Assembly (NCBI GenBank): GCA_003021305.1
Contig: PXQN01000054.1
Location: 1 to 38,878 of the forward strand
DNA: 38,878 nt
Reading direction: 5' to 3'
From: Halobacteriales archaeon QH_10_67_22
Lineage (GTDB): Archaea; Halobacteriota; Halobacteria; Halobacteriales; Haloarculaceae
The notes beneath the pieces are model-generated. The model was not told the origin of the DNA. It saw only the letters and a list, made by a program, of their open reading frames with translations, and made no database searches. Positions 22,341 through 30,210 of the stretch are shown one piece after another; the stretch's first letter is position 1; every line of letters begins with the position of its first letter. A program made the position numbers and the translations under genes.

Positions 22341-25300
22341 ATGGCCAGACACAGGTCCGCCGGTCGGGACCCGGCAGCCGACGACCGTGCGGACTACGAC
22401 TACGCTGGCGACGAAGTGCGCCGGCCCGGGATGGTGGCCGACCTCGAACGTCTCGTCGCGGGCGAGGTCAGGTTCGACGAGTACTCGCGCCAGCTGTACG
22501 CGACCGACGCGAGCATCTACGAGGTGACGCCAGTCGGCGTCGTCTACCCCCGCTCGACGGCCGACGTCGCCGCAGTCGTCGACTACTGTGCCGAGCGGTC
22601 GGTCCCGGTGTTGCCCCGCGGTGGCGGGACCAGCCTCGCCGGCCAGGCGGTCAACGAGGCGGTCGTTCTCGATTTCACCCGCCACATGGACGCGGTGACG
22701 TCGGTCGACCCGGAGAGCAGGACCGCCCGCGCCCAACCGGGAACGATCCTCGCCGAACTGAACGACAGCCTCGCCGACCACGGACTCAAGTTCGCCCCCG
22801 ACCCCGCCTGGGGCGACAAGTCCACGCTGGGGGGTGCCGTCGGCAACAACTCCACTGGCGCACACTCGCTGCAGTACGGCAAGACCGACGCCTACCTCAC
22901 CGAGTGTGAGGTCGTCCTGGCCGACGGCACCGTCACCCGTTTCGGTGCGGTGACGCCCGCCGAGATCCGCGACCGGGCCGACCCCGACGGCGACCTCGAA
23001 GCCAGGATCTACGCGGCGCTCGCCCGGATCGTCGACGAGGAACGGGAGACGGTCACCGACGCGTTCCCCGAACTCACGCGCAACGTCTCGGGGTACAATC
23101 TCGACAGGTTCGTCGCCGAGGCCGCGGCCGCCCTCGACGGGGAGTGGACCCGCAAGACGGTCAACATCGCCCGACTGCTCGCGGGCAGCGAGGGGACCCT
23201 CGCCGTCGTCACCGAGGCGACCGTCACGCTGGAACCCGTCCCCGAGACGAAGGCGCTCGCCCTGCTCACCTACGAGACGTTGCTGGACGCACTCGCAGAC
23301 GTCGCGCCGATCCTCGAGCACGACCCGGCGGCCGTCGAGGTGCTCGACGACGTGTTACTCGACCTGGCCGCCGACACCGAGGAGTTCGGCGACCTCGTCG
23401 ACTCCGTGCTCCCCCCGGACACGGGGTCGGTCCTGCTCGTCGAGTTCTACGCCGAAACGGACGCCGCGGGCCGCCAGCAGGTCGCGGATCTCCTGGCCGA
23501 CCGCCTGGACGGCGCCGACAGTCTCGCGACGCCGGCCGACGGGGCCGCGCGTCTGACCGCCGACCCGGTCCGGGCGTTCGCCGGGCGCGAGGCCCACGAC
23601 GACGACGAGCGCGCCCGCTTCTGGAAACTCCGCAAGAGCGGCCTCCCGATCTTGCTCTCGCGCACGAGCGACGAGAAACACATCGCGTTCATCGAGGACA
23701 CCGCCATCCCGCCGGAGAACCTGGCGGCGTTCGTCAGCGACTTCCAGGACGTACTCGCCGACAACGACACGTACGCGAGTTTCTACGCCCACGCCGGACC
23801 GGGTTGTCTCCACATCCGTCCGCTCGTGAACACCAAGGAGGCGGACGGGGTCGACCGGATGGAGGCGATCGCCGACGCCGCGGCCGACCTGGTCGTCGAG
23901 TACGACGGGTCCGTCTCGGGCGAACACGGCGACGGCCGCGCACGCACCCAGTGGAACGAGAAACTGTACGGCCGGGACGTGTGGGACCTGTTCGTCGACC
24001 TGAAGCGGGCGTTCGACCCCGACTGGCTGCTCAACCCGGGTCAGGTCGTCGGTGTCGACGACCCGGCGGTCGCGGCCGGCGAGGCGCCCGACCGCGCGCG
24101 GACTGTCGATATGACCGAGAACCTCCGGTTCGACCCCGATTACGAGTTCGCGTCGTCGTTCGACCCCGCGCTGGAGTGGGACCACGACAACGGCTTCCAG
24201 GGGATGGTCGAGCTGTGTCACGGCTGTGGCGGCTGTCGGGGCGACCAGGAGACGACCGGTGGTGTGATTTGTCCGACGTACCGGGCGGCCGACGAGGAGG
24301 TCACGACGACCCGGGGGCGAGCGAACGCGCTCCGGGCGGCGATGAGCGGCGGGTTGCCCGCCGACCCGACCGACGAGGAGTTCGTCACCGAGGTGATGGA
24401 CCTCTGTATCGGCTGCAAGGGCTGTGCGCGTGACTGTCCCAGCGAGGTCGACATGGCGAAGCTGAAAGCCGAAGTCGAACACGCCCACCACGAGCGCCAC
24501 GGGACGACGCTGCGCGAGCGCCTGTTCGCCAACGTCGACCGCGTCAGCGCGCTCGGCAGCGCCACCGCGCCGGTCTCGAACTGGCTGGGACGGCTCCCGG
24601 GAACGGGCTGGCTCGCCGAACGACTCCTGGGGGTCGCCCGCGAGCGGCCGCTCCCGCCGTTCGAGCGCGAGTCGTTCGTCGACTGGTTCGCCGGCCGCGA
24701 CCCGGCCGTCCCCGAGGCCGCGGCCGACCGCACGGCCCTGGTCTTTCCGGACACCTACACCAACTACAGCCATCCCGAGGCCGGCAGGGCCGCGGTGCGA
24801 GTTCTGGAGGCGGCCGGGGTTCACGTCGCCGTCCCGGACGACGTGACCGCCAGCGGCCGGGCGGCCCACTCGAAGGGCTTTCTCGACACCGCCCGCGAAC
24901 GGGTCCGCGAGAACGTCGACGCACTCGCGCCCCGCGTCCGGGCGGGCTGGGACATGGTGGTCGTCGAACCGTCCGACGCAGTGATGTTCCAGTCCGACGC
25001 GCTGGACCTCCTGACCGGTCCGGACGTCGCCGCGGTCGCCGAGAACACCTACGGCGTCTGTGAGTACCTCGACCGCTTCCGGCTGGACGAGAGAGTGGCG
25101 TTCGACGCGCCCGGGGAGTCGCTGACCTACCACGGCCACTGCCACCAGAAAGCGACCAAGCGGGACCACCACGCGGTCGGCGTCCTGCGGCGGGCGGGCT
25201 ACGCGGTCGACGCGCTCGATTCGGGGTGTTGCGGGATGGCCGGCAGTTTCGGCTACGAGGCCGAACACTACTCGATGAGCCAGGCCATCGCTGACATCCT

Positions 25301-25448
25301 GTTCGACCAGATCGACGAGAGCGACGGCGAACAGGTGGTCGCGCCCGGGGCGTCCTGTCGGTCACAGGTCGGCGACCGGACCGACGCGACGCCGCCCCAC
25401 CCGGTCGAGCGACTCGACGATGCGCTGGCCGAGCCAGGATCCGAGTGA
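22341..25448 (+). CDS. Fused D-2-hydroxyacid dehydrogenase (GlcD flavoprotein + GlcF iron-sulfur)
   Basis: This 1035-residue fusion joins the FAD-binding subunit and the iron-sulfur electron-transfer subunit of a glycolate/D-lactate dehydrogenase-type enzyme. Residues 60-280 form the PCMH/FAD_binding_4 domain (VLPRGGGTSLAGQAVN, GGAVGNNSTGAHSLQYG). Residues 300-580 form the FAD oxidase C-terminal domain (SGEHGDGRARTQW). Two ferredoxin-type cysteine clusters follow (CHGCGGCRGDQETTGG...CP at about 630, CIGCKGCARDCPSEVDM at about 690), then a CCG domain (YHGHCHQKATK ... SGCCGMAGSFGYE). It would oxidise a D-2-hydroxy acid such as D-lactate and pass electrons to the quinone pool. Substrate specificity is not visible. 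It is monocistronic; the palindromic element at 25460 follows its stop by 11 bp. Confidence 0.9.
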   Translation: MARHRSAGRDPAADDRADYDYAGDEVRRPGMVADLERLVAGEVRFDEYSRQLYATDASIYEVTPVGVVYPRSTADVAAVVDYCAERSVPVLPRGGGTSLAGQAVNEAVVLDFTRHMDAVTSVDPESRTARAQPGTILAELNDSLADHGLKFAPDPAWGDKSTLGGAVGNNSTGAHSLQYGKTDAYLTECEVVLADGTVTRFGAVTPAEIRDRADPDGDLEARIYAALARIVDEERETVTDAFPELTRNVSGYNLDRFVAEAAAALDGEWTRKTVNIARLLAGSEGTLAVVTEATVTLEPVPETKALALLTYETLLDALADVAPILEHDPAAVEVLDDVLLDLAADTEEFGDLVDSVLPPDTGSVLLVEFYAETDAAGRQQVADLLADRLDGADSLATPADGAARLTADPVRAFAGREAHDDDERARFWKLRKSGLPILLSRTSDEKHIAFIEDTAIPPENLAAFVSDFQDVLADNDTYASFYAHAGPGCLHIRPLVNTKEADGVDRMEAIADAAADLVVEYDGSVSGEHGDGRARTQWNEKLYGRDVWDLFVDLKRAFDPDWLLNPGQVVGVDDPAVAAGEAPDRARTVDMTENLRFDPDYEFASSFDPALEWDHDNGFQGMVELCHGCGGCRGDQETTGGVICPTYRAADEEVTTTRGRANALRAAMSGGLPADPTDEEFVTEVMDLCIGCKGCARDCPSEVDMAKLKAEVEHAHHERHGTTLRERLFANVDRVSALGSATAPVSNWLGRLPGTGWLAERLLGVARERPLPPFERESFVDWFAGRDPAVPEAAADRTALVFPDTYTNYSHPEAGRAAVRVLEAAGVHVAVPDDVTASGRAAHSKGFLDTARERVRENVDALAPRVRAGWDMVVVEPSDAVMFQSDALDLLTGPDVAAVAENTYGVCEYLDRFRLDERVAFDAPGESLTYHGHCHQKATKRDHHAVGVLRRAGYAVDALDSGCCGMAGSFGYEAEHYSMSQAIADILFDQIDESDGEQVVAPGASCRSQVGDRTDATPPHPVERLDDALAEPGSE

Positions 25449-25459
25449 TCGCCGTCTCA

Positions 25460-25566
25460 TACGGTCGTGCGTACTTCTTTGTATTCCCACGAAACAGAAG
25501 GCCCTCTCCGTGGTCCGAAACGCCGGTCTTCACCGACACTGCCGAAATTGGGTACGCACGACCGTC
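25460..25566. repeat. About 107-bp palindromic MITE-like element (intact copy)
   Basis: The ends read TACGGTCGTGCGTAC and, in reverse, ACGGTCGTGCGTAC. The left flank is TCA, and the right flank CTCAG differs by one base from the TATCA seen at the interrupted copy (1194-1409). It is non-coding and lies between the GlcD-GlcF stop and the cold-shock promoter. The interior aligns with the copy at 1194-1409 once the nested insertion is removed. Confidence 0.7.
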
Positions 25567-25616
25567 TCAGCGCACATGACGCAGGTTCGTCGGCGACGGG
25601 GTCGACCCGCCAGGGT

Positions 25617-25623
25617 TAAATAC
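25617..25623 (+). promoter_or_regulatory. TATA-like box of the cold-shock operon
   Basis: TTAAATA is 25 nt from ATG 25648 and is the clearest promoter in the window. Leaderless transcription is implied. Confidence 0.65.
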
Positions 25624-25647
25624 CACGGTGTACTCTGACAAGGTGCA

Positions 25648-25842
25648 ATGGCGACCGGTACGGTTGACTTCTTCAACGACACTGGCGGTTACGGCTTCAT
25701 CGATACCGAGGATTCCGAGGAAGACGTGTTCTTCCACATGGAAGACATCGGGGGCCCCGACCTGGAAGAGGGGCAGGAAGTCGAGTTCGATATCGTGCAA
25801 GCAGACAAGGGTCCGCGAGCGGAAAACCTGGAGCGACTCTAA
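25648..25842 (+). CDS. cspA: Cold-shock domain protein, first copy
   Basis: This 64-residue single cold-shock domain binds single-stranded RNA/DNA through RNP1 (GGYGFID, residues 13-19) and RNP2 (DVFFHM, residues 26-31). It is expected to act as an RNA chaperone. It is more acidic than bacterial CspA, as usual for halophiles. It is the first gene of a two-gene unit; only 2 bp separate its stop from the next ATG. Confidence 0.93.
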   Translation: MATGTVDFFNDTGGYGFIDTEDSEEDVFFHMEDIGGPDLEEGQEVEFDIVQADKGPRAENLERL

Positions 25843-25844
25843 CG

Positions 25845-26039
25845 ATGGCGCAAGGAACGGTGGACTTCTTCAACGACACGGGTGGCTACGGTTTCATCGA
25901 CACCGACGACGCCGACGAAGACGTGTTCTTCCACATGGAAGACGTCGGCGGCCCCGACTTAGAGGAGGGACAGGAAGTCGAGTTCGACATCGAGCAGGCC
26001 GAGAAAGGCCCGCGCGCGAAAAACCTCACGCGCCTGTAA
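25845..26039 (+). CDS. cspA: Cold-shock domain protein, second copy
   Basis: This is a second 64-residue cold-shock protein with the same RNP1 and RNP2. It differs from the first mostly by conservative changes (for example DTEDSEED against DTDDADED) and a more basic end (KGPRAKNLTRL). The two are a local tandem duplication and are probably co-transcribed. Having diverged at the protein tails, they may differ in RNA affinity. Confidence 0.93.
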   Translation: MAQGTVDFFNDTGGYGFIDTDDADEDVFFHMEDVGGPDLEEGQEVEFDIEQAEKGPRAKNLTRL

Positions 26040-26046
26040 CGACCCG

Positions 26047-26126
26047 GGACCCGACGTTCGGGTTCGGGACAGCTCACCCGCACAGCCAGCGGGCTGTCGG
26101 TCTCGGGGGCGTCGATCCGCCCCGAG
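26047..26126 (+). terminator. Hairpin cluster downstream of the cold-shock genes
   Basis: Three hairpins follow the stop: ACCCGA-CGT-TCGGGT near 26049-26063, ACAGCC-AGCG-GGCTGT at 26082-26097, and CTCGGGG...CCCCGAG at 26102-26126. They separate the cold-shock unit from the next promoter. They may end or stabilise the transcript. No U tract follows, so intrinsic termination of the bacterial type is not shown. Confidence 0.4.
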
Positions 26127-26147
26127 TGTGAACGCGGACCGTGAGGC

Positions 26148-26154
26148 GTATTAG
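26148..26154 (+). promoter_or_regulatory. TATA-like box of the DUF5778-like gene
   Basis: GTATTAG lies 24-30 nt before ATG 26178. Confidence 0.4.
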
Positions 26155-26177
26155 GGGCCAGCGGGGAGTACGAGGTA

Positions 26178-26582
26178 ATGAGCGACGCCGGAGACCTTGA
26201 CTCGGGCCTGTACGAGCGCGCCCGGGCGCTGCTCGAACCGGGCGAGATCGACCTCGTGGGCGTCATCGTCGAGATGGAGCTGCCCTCCGACGACGAGCCA
26301 CAGCTCCACCAGAACACGCTCGAGATCGGCGAGGTGATCGCCGAAGCGGCCGGTTACGACCCCTCGGACACGTACGTCTACTCGGGCAACGACGACCCCG
26401 AGTTCGGCGTCAACCAGCACCAGGGGCTGACGCTGGACGACGAGTTCGTCTGGGAGTGCCAGCAACTCTACCGGGAGGGCGGGTTCGTCGTCGTCTTCTA
26501 CTACGAGGCCGACGCCGACCAGGACGCTATCCTCGAACGACTCGCGAACCTGGAGTACGACGCCGTCGGCGTCGAACCCTGA
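26178..26582 (+). CDS. Conserved haloarchaeal protein (DUF5778-like)
   Basis: This 134-residue soluble acidic protein opens with a helical segment (LYERARALLEPGEIDLVGVI), then a TYVYSGNDDPEFGVNQHQG loop and DDEFVWECQQLYREGGFVVV, ending in a helix-strand unit. I associate this pattern with the DUF5778 family of halophilic archaea. The function is unknown. It is convergent with the DUF4013-like gene 30 bp downstream. Confidence 0.68.
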   Translation: MSDAGDLDSGLYERARALLEPGEIDLVGVIVEMELPSDDEPQLHQNTLEIGEVIAEAAGYDPSDTYVYSGNDDPEFGVNQHQGLTLDDEFVWECQQLYREGGFVVVFYYEADADQDAILERLANLEYDAVGVEP

Positions 26583-26612
26583 GCACTGTTCTCTCGCGGG
26601 GAGCCCCCACGG

Positions 26613-27326
26613 TCAGGCGGTGTCGACCCGCGGCTGGGCACCCGGCCGCCTGCCCTCGTGGCGGGCGCGGGCGCGCTGGTACCCCTGGCCGAACAGGTGG
26701 AAGGTGACCATCCCGCCGAACACGAGCACCGGGAGGCCGATCAGCACGATGGCGAACAGCGCGCCGACCAGCGAGATGGCGCCGCCGACGAACCAGGCGA
26801 GCGTGACCGCGACGAGATAGTTCTTGTCCGACGCGAGACTCGCGACCGTCCGGAAGCGGAACGCGGCGACGAGTTCGCCCTCGGCCCGCATGTGTGCCAG
26901 CGCGGCCGGCGCGAGCACCGCCCCGACCAGGTACAGCAGTCCGCCGACCAACAACAACGCGCCCACGACGACGAGCACGCCGATAGCCGCACCGCCCGAC
27001 CCCTCCGCACCGCTATCGAGGCCGATACTCGCCGATAACACTGCAAAAAAGCCCACGAAAAACAGCACTCCCGTCGGGATACCGACGTAGACGAAGTTGA
27101 CGGCGAACATCTTGATCCCGTCGACGATCAGTTCCTCCCAGTCGTCGAACTGCGGGAGTTCGCGGCTCCCGGTCCGGCCCGCGTCCATGACCCGCAGGAA
27201 GTAGCCGTACAGCGGTATCACCGCGAACCCGATGAGAAACGACGCGAACATGATCCCGCTCCCGATCAGGAGGGGTTTCTCCCAGTCGTCACCGTCGGTC
27301 GGAAAGGAGAGCGCCTCGCTGAGCAT
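26613..27326 (-). CDS. DUF4013-like multi-pass membrane protein
   Basis: This 237-residue protein has about five hydrophobic helices and the typical DUF4013 signature: an N-terminal GYFLRVMDAG with LPQFDDWEELIVDGIKMF. A long hydrophobic centre (AAIGVLVVVGALLLVGGLLYL) and the pair of helices near the C-terminus (ISLVGALFAIVLIGLPVLVF) follow. ATG 27326 (MLSEALSFP) is chosen because it starts the family-like segment; upstream in-frame residues are antisense to RqcH. The role is unknown. It is encoded on the same strand as RqcH, 38 bp downstream of it. Confidence 0.8.
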   Translation of the reverse strand: MLSEALSFPTDGDDWEKPLLIGSGIMFASFLIGFAVIPLYGYFLRVMDAGRTGSRELPQFDDWEELIVDGIKMFAVNFVYVGIPTGVLFFVGFFAVLSASIGLDSGAEGSGGAAIGVLVVVGALLLVGGLLYLVGAVLAPAALAHMRAEGELVAAFRFRTVASLASDKNYLVAVTLAWFVGGAISLVGALFAIVLIGLPVLVFGGMVTFHLFGQGYQRARARHEGRRPGAQPRVDTA

Positions 27327-27364
27327 ACCCACATAGATATGTGTGGCCACTAAACAGTTCGGTC

Positions 27365-29518
27365 TCAGTCCTCGACGGCCCGACTCCCGCCGGGCGGGAG
27401 AAACTCCTGGATCAGGTCCGGACTGGCGACCTTGCGGACGAACGTCTCGTCGGCGAAGCGGTCCTTGAACTCGCGGTAGAGTCGCTTGGCGATGTCGTTC
27501 TGTGCGTACCGGCCGGGTTCGACCTCGATCGCCGTCTCGGCGCGCTCGCGGATCGTTGCCGGCGGGCCGCCGACGACCCGCGTCTCCGGTTCGCAGGTGA
27601 TCCCGACGGCGACGCCGACCTCGGTCCCGCGGTGGTAGGTGCGGTCGCCCCGTATCGCGAACCCGCCTTTCTCCAGGTACTCGCCGCTCTCGGGGGTCTT
27701 GGTCACCTGGTCGGGGGCCACCTCGTAGACGTCGCCGGCGAAGCGGCCGTCCTTCCACACCGACGAATACGACACCGCGAACTGTGCGGCCTCGCGTTTG
27801 CTCCGGTCGGGGACCGTAATGTCGTCGCTGTAGGACTCGCTGGGTCCGGTGGCCTTGAGCACCGTCGCTGGGCCGCCGTGGGCCTGGGTGTGGAAAAAGC
27901 GGTCGCCACGGTCGAGGTACTTCTCGACGATGGCCTCGTTCTCGTCGGCGTCGCGCCCGCCGATGACCAGGAAGCCGTCGCTCGTGTGGAACCACCGGAA
28001 GGCCTCGTACCACTGTTCTGACGACCGGACCGGGATGGACGCTTCGGCCAGCCAGTCGACGGCTTCGTCCTCGTCCTGTTCGTCTTCGTCGTCGTCCTCG
28101 TGGTCTTCGCTGTCCCACCGGTCGCGCCGGTCCCGTATCGCGTCGAGTTCGGTCCGCGTCTCCTCAATGGCCGCCTGGGCGCCCTCCTTTTTGTCCTCGA
28201 TCCGTTTGGCCTCGGTGTAGATCCGGTCTGCGTTCTTCTCGACGCCGTCTTCGACCGCGAGCGTCACGTCGTGGTCGTCGACGCCGACCGTGACCGTCCC
28301 CTCGCTGCCGTCCACGCCGACCACGGCCTGGGCCGCGTCGATCCCCTGCTCGGCGCCGGCCTCGAAACGGTCGGCGATGTCGTCCCAGCCGTGTCCCTCG
28401 GCCCGGGCCTCCCGGACTGTCGAGAGGATCTCGTCGACGAGGTCGTAGTTCGCGTACAGCGACTCGGCTTTCTCCCGTTCGGCCGCGGCCTGTGCCTCGA
28501 AGTCCTCGATCGCGCCCTCCTGCTGGGCGATGATCCGCTCTTTGGTCTCGATCTCGGACTCGAAGTCCGGCCGCTGGCGCCCCGACATCGGTTCCTCGTC
28601 GGGTTCGTCGTCGTCGCTGGCGAACGTGAAGTAGTCGTCTAACGCGGCCGTGAACGACTCGAAAGGCTCGCTCGCCCGGTCCGCGTACTCCTCCAAGGGC
28701 AGCGGCGTCACGTCGACACGCTGTCCCGCTGGACCGTCGCTTTCGGCCGTGTCGTCCTCGCCAGCGTTCTCGTAGTAGACCCGCGAGTCGAGGTCACCCT
28801 CGCCGAGGCGGACGGCCAGACGCTCGACGGCGTCGTAGACCGCCCGAACCTGGTCGTCGGTGATATCCTCGACGGGGACGTTGTACTCGACGCCCGCGCG
28901 GGTACACAGCTCCTCGCCGTAGAGGCCGCCGAAGTTGAACTGCGTCGCCAGCGTCCGCACGACATCCGAGTCGGACTGGTACATCCGCGCCTCGAATGTC
29001 TCGTAGTCCACGTCGAGGGGGTTGAACCGTGCCTCCGGAAACTCGTAGTCGGTGCCCGGGGCGACCGTCCGGGATTTGAGCCGCACCGTCTCGAGGCTGT
29101 CGACGACTTCCCCGGTCGAATCGAGGACTGCGACGTTGCCGTCGCCGAACAGTTCCGCAACGACGGTCGTGTCCTCGTCGTCGCGCTCGAAGCGCAACTC
29201 GACGATGCGGTCGAACTCGAACTGGGAGACTCCGGCCAGCTCGGCCCCCCGGAGCCTGTTGCGCAACATCATGGCGAAGTTGGGCGGCCGTTCGGGCGCT
29301 TCGGGGACGTGGTCGGGGTCGACGACGGTGAGATACTTCTCCGCGCCGACGCCGACGAGCAGTTCGGTCCGCCCGCGGTCGTAGTGGCGCATCCGGAACC
29401 GCAACAGGTCCCGCTCGGGGTAGAGGTAGACCTTGTCGACGGCGGCCCCCTGGTAGGCCGCGAGTTCGCCCTCCAGGGCCGCACAGTCGACGCTCGTGAG
29501 TTCCCGTTTCCGCTCCAT
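27365..29518 (-). CDS. rqcH: Ribosome rescue protein RqcH (NFACT/Rqc2/NEMF family)
   Basis: This 717-residue protein acts on stalled large ribosomal subunits. In the family it binds the P-site tRNA and, in bacteria, directs alanine tailing of the nascent chain for degradation. The NFACT-N domain spans about residues 1-200 (TELLVGVGAEKYLTVVD, NFAMMLRNRLRGAEL). A long middle helical region holds the coiled coil (about 325-480), ending in an acidic patch of Asp/Glu. The NFACT-R (DUF814) domain follows (WYEAFRWFHTSDGFLVIGGR, FFHTQAHGGPATVLK). The end is conserved FVRKVASPDLIQEFLPPGG. ATG 29518 (MERKRELTSVD) is preferred over one three codons upstream. Length is normal for archaeal members. Elp3 nearby, also tied to tRNA and translation, is in the same direction. 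Confidence 0.92.
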   Translation of the reverse strand: MERKRELTSVDCAALEGELAAYQGAAVDKVYLYPERDLLRFRMRHYDRGRTELLVGVGAEKYLTVVDPDHVPEAPERPPNFAMMLRNRLRGAELAGVSQFEFDRIVELRFERDDEDTTVVAELFGDGNVAVLDSTGEVVDSLETVRLKSRTVAPGTDYEFPEARFNPLDVDYETFEARMYQSDSDVVRTLATQFNFGGLYGEELCTRAGVEYNVPVEDITDDQVRAVYDAVERLAVRLGEGDLDSRVYYENAGEDDTAESDGPAGQRVDVTPLPLEEYADRASEPFESFTAALDDYFTFASDDDEPDEEPMSGRQRPDFESEIETKERIIAQQEGAIEDFEAQAAAEREKAESLYANYDLVDEILSTVREARAEGHGWDDIADRFEAGAEQGIDAAQAVVGVDGSEGTVTVGVDDHDVTLAVEDGVEKNADRIYTEAKRIEDKKEGAQAAIEETRTELDAIRDRRDRWDSEDHEDDDEDEQDEDEAVDWLAEASIPVRSSEQWYEAFRWFHTSDGFLVIGGRDADENEAIVEKYLDRGDRFFHTQAHGGPATVLKATGPSESYSDDITVPDRSKREAAQFAVSYSSVWKDGRFAGDVYEVAPDQVTKTPESGEYLEKGGFAIRGDRTYHRGTEVGVAVGITCEPETRVVGGPPATIRERAETAIEVEPGRYAQNDIAKRLYREFKDRFADETFVRKVASPDLIQEFLPPGGSRAVED

Positions 29519-29647
29519 ACCCGTCACACCGGCCTCGCGGGCAAAGGCGTGTCGTTCCGCGGACCGACGCCGGCATCGGCCGGTGGCCGGTTCGACTCGA
29601 ACCGACGGCCGACCCGCGAACGCCGGGGCTGCCGGCGACGGCGGCAG

Positions 29648-30082
29648 TCAGTTCCGAAACGACGTCATCCCGTGGACGCTCTCGTTCTCGTCGATGTCCG
29701 GGCGTTCCTTCTCCGCGAGTGGGTCGGTGAAGACCAGTAGCGTGACGAACAGCAGACTCCCGACGAACCACGCAACGTCCAGGGGCGCCAGCGAAAACGA
29801 CAGCGAAATAGCGCCCTGGGCTATCGACACGACCATGCTCCCGGCCGTGGCCAGTACGTCGACGCCGAGGAGCACGATACTGAAGTTCACTGACCAGAAG
29901 TGGCCCATCGACAGTCCAGTCCCTGCAAACAACAGGAACAGCGCCCCGATGAACATCATCGACGCCGCGAACAGGTCGACCACCGAGTTCTGTACGCCTC
30001 TCGCGAACACGAGCGACCCCTCGACGAGATACGCCCCACCACGCGCTATCATGTAACCGCCGATGAAATATCGTAACACCAT
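29648..30082 (-). CDS. Small membrane protein, four TM helices (function unknown)
   Basis: This 144-residue protein has four hydrophobic segments (for example SMMFIGALFLLFAGTGL and VAWFVGSLLFVTLLVF) and a charged acidic tail (ERPDIDENES). No enzyme motif is seen. The start ATG 30082 (MVLRYFIGGY) is preferred over the ATG at 30136. A TATA-like TTTTTTACC (minus strand, 30121-30128) stands 40 nt upstream and would not serve the longer form. The longer start would also overlap the half palindromic element. It is located between RqcH and Elp3 on the same strand. Confidence 0.65.
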   Translation of the reverse strand: MVLRYFIGGYMIARGGAYLVEGSLVFARGVQNSVVDLFAASMMFIGALFLLFAGTGLSMGHFWSVNFSIVLLGVDVLATAGSMVVSIAQGAISLSFSLAPLDVAWFVGSLLFVTLLVFTDPLAEKERPDIDENESVHGMTSFRN

Positions 30083-30116
30083 CCCCGATCCTTCCCGTAT
30101 CCCCTCTACGGTGGTC

Positions 30117-30133
30117 ACAGGTAAAAAACCTGT
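30117..30133. promoter_or_regulatory. Perfect 6-bp palindrome over the small-membrane-protein promoter
   Basis: ACAGGT-AAAAA-ACCTGT is a perfect inverted repeat whose A-rich spacer is, on the minus strand, the TATA-like block of the gene starting at 30082. Such an overlap of dyad and TATA is the layout of an operator. It could equally be a small hairpin associated with the truncated 80-bp element that follows at 30136. Confidence 0.35.
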
Positions 30134-30135
30134 CA

Positions 30136-30187
30136 TAGTGATTATTGTAGCGATTTACCGGTACGACCGCACGATTTCGTGCGGTCG
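30136..30187. repeat. Half copy (copy C) of the 80-bp palindromic element
   Basis: It has the left terminal repeat TAGTGATTATTGT, the arm AGCGATTTACC and the central hairpin CGACCGCACG...CGTGCGGTCG, with the left flank TCA as in the full copies. Beyond the hairpin the expected right arm and terminal repeat are replaced by unrelated sequence up to the Elp3 stop (30211). It is a truncated or decayed element; arm order matches copy A. Confidence 0.78.
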
Positions 30188-30210
30188 TGGAATCGTCGGA
30201 CCAGTGGAAC

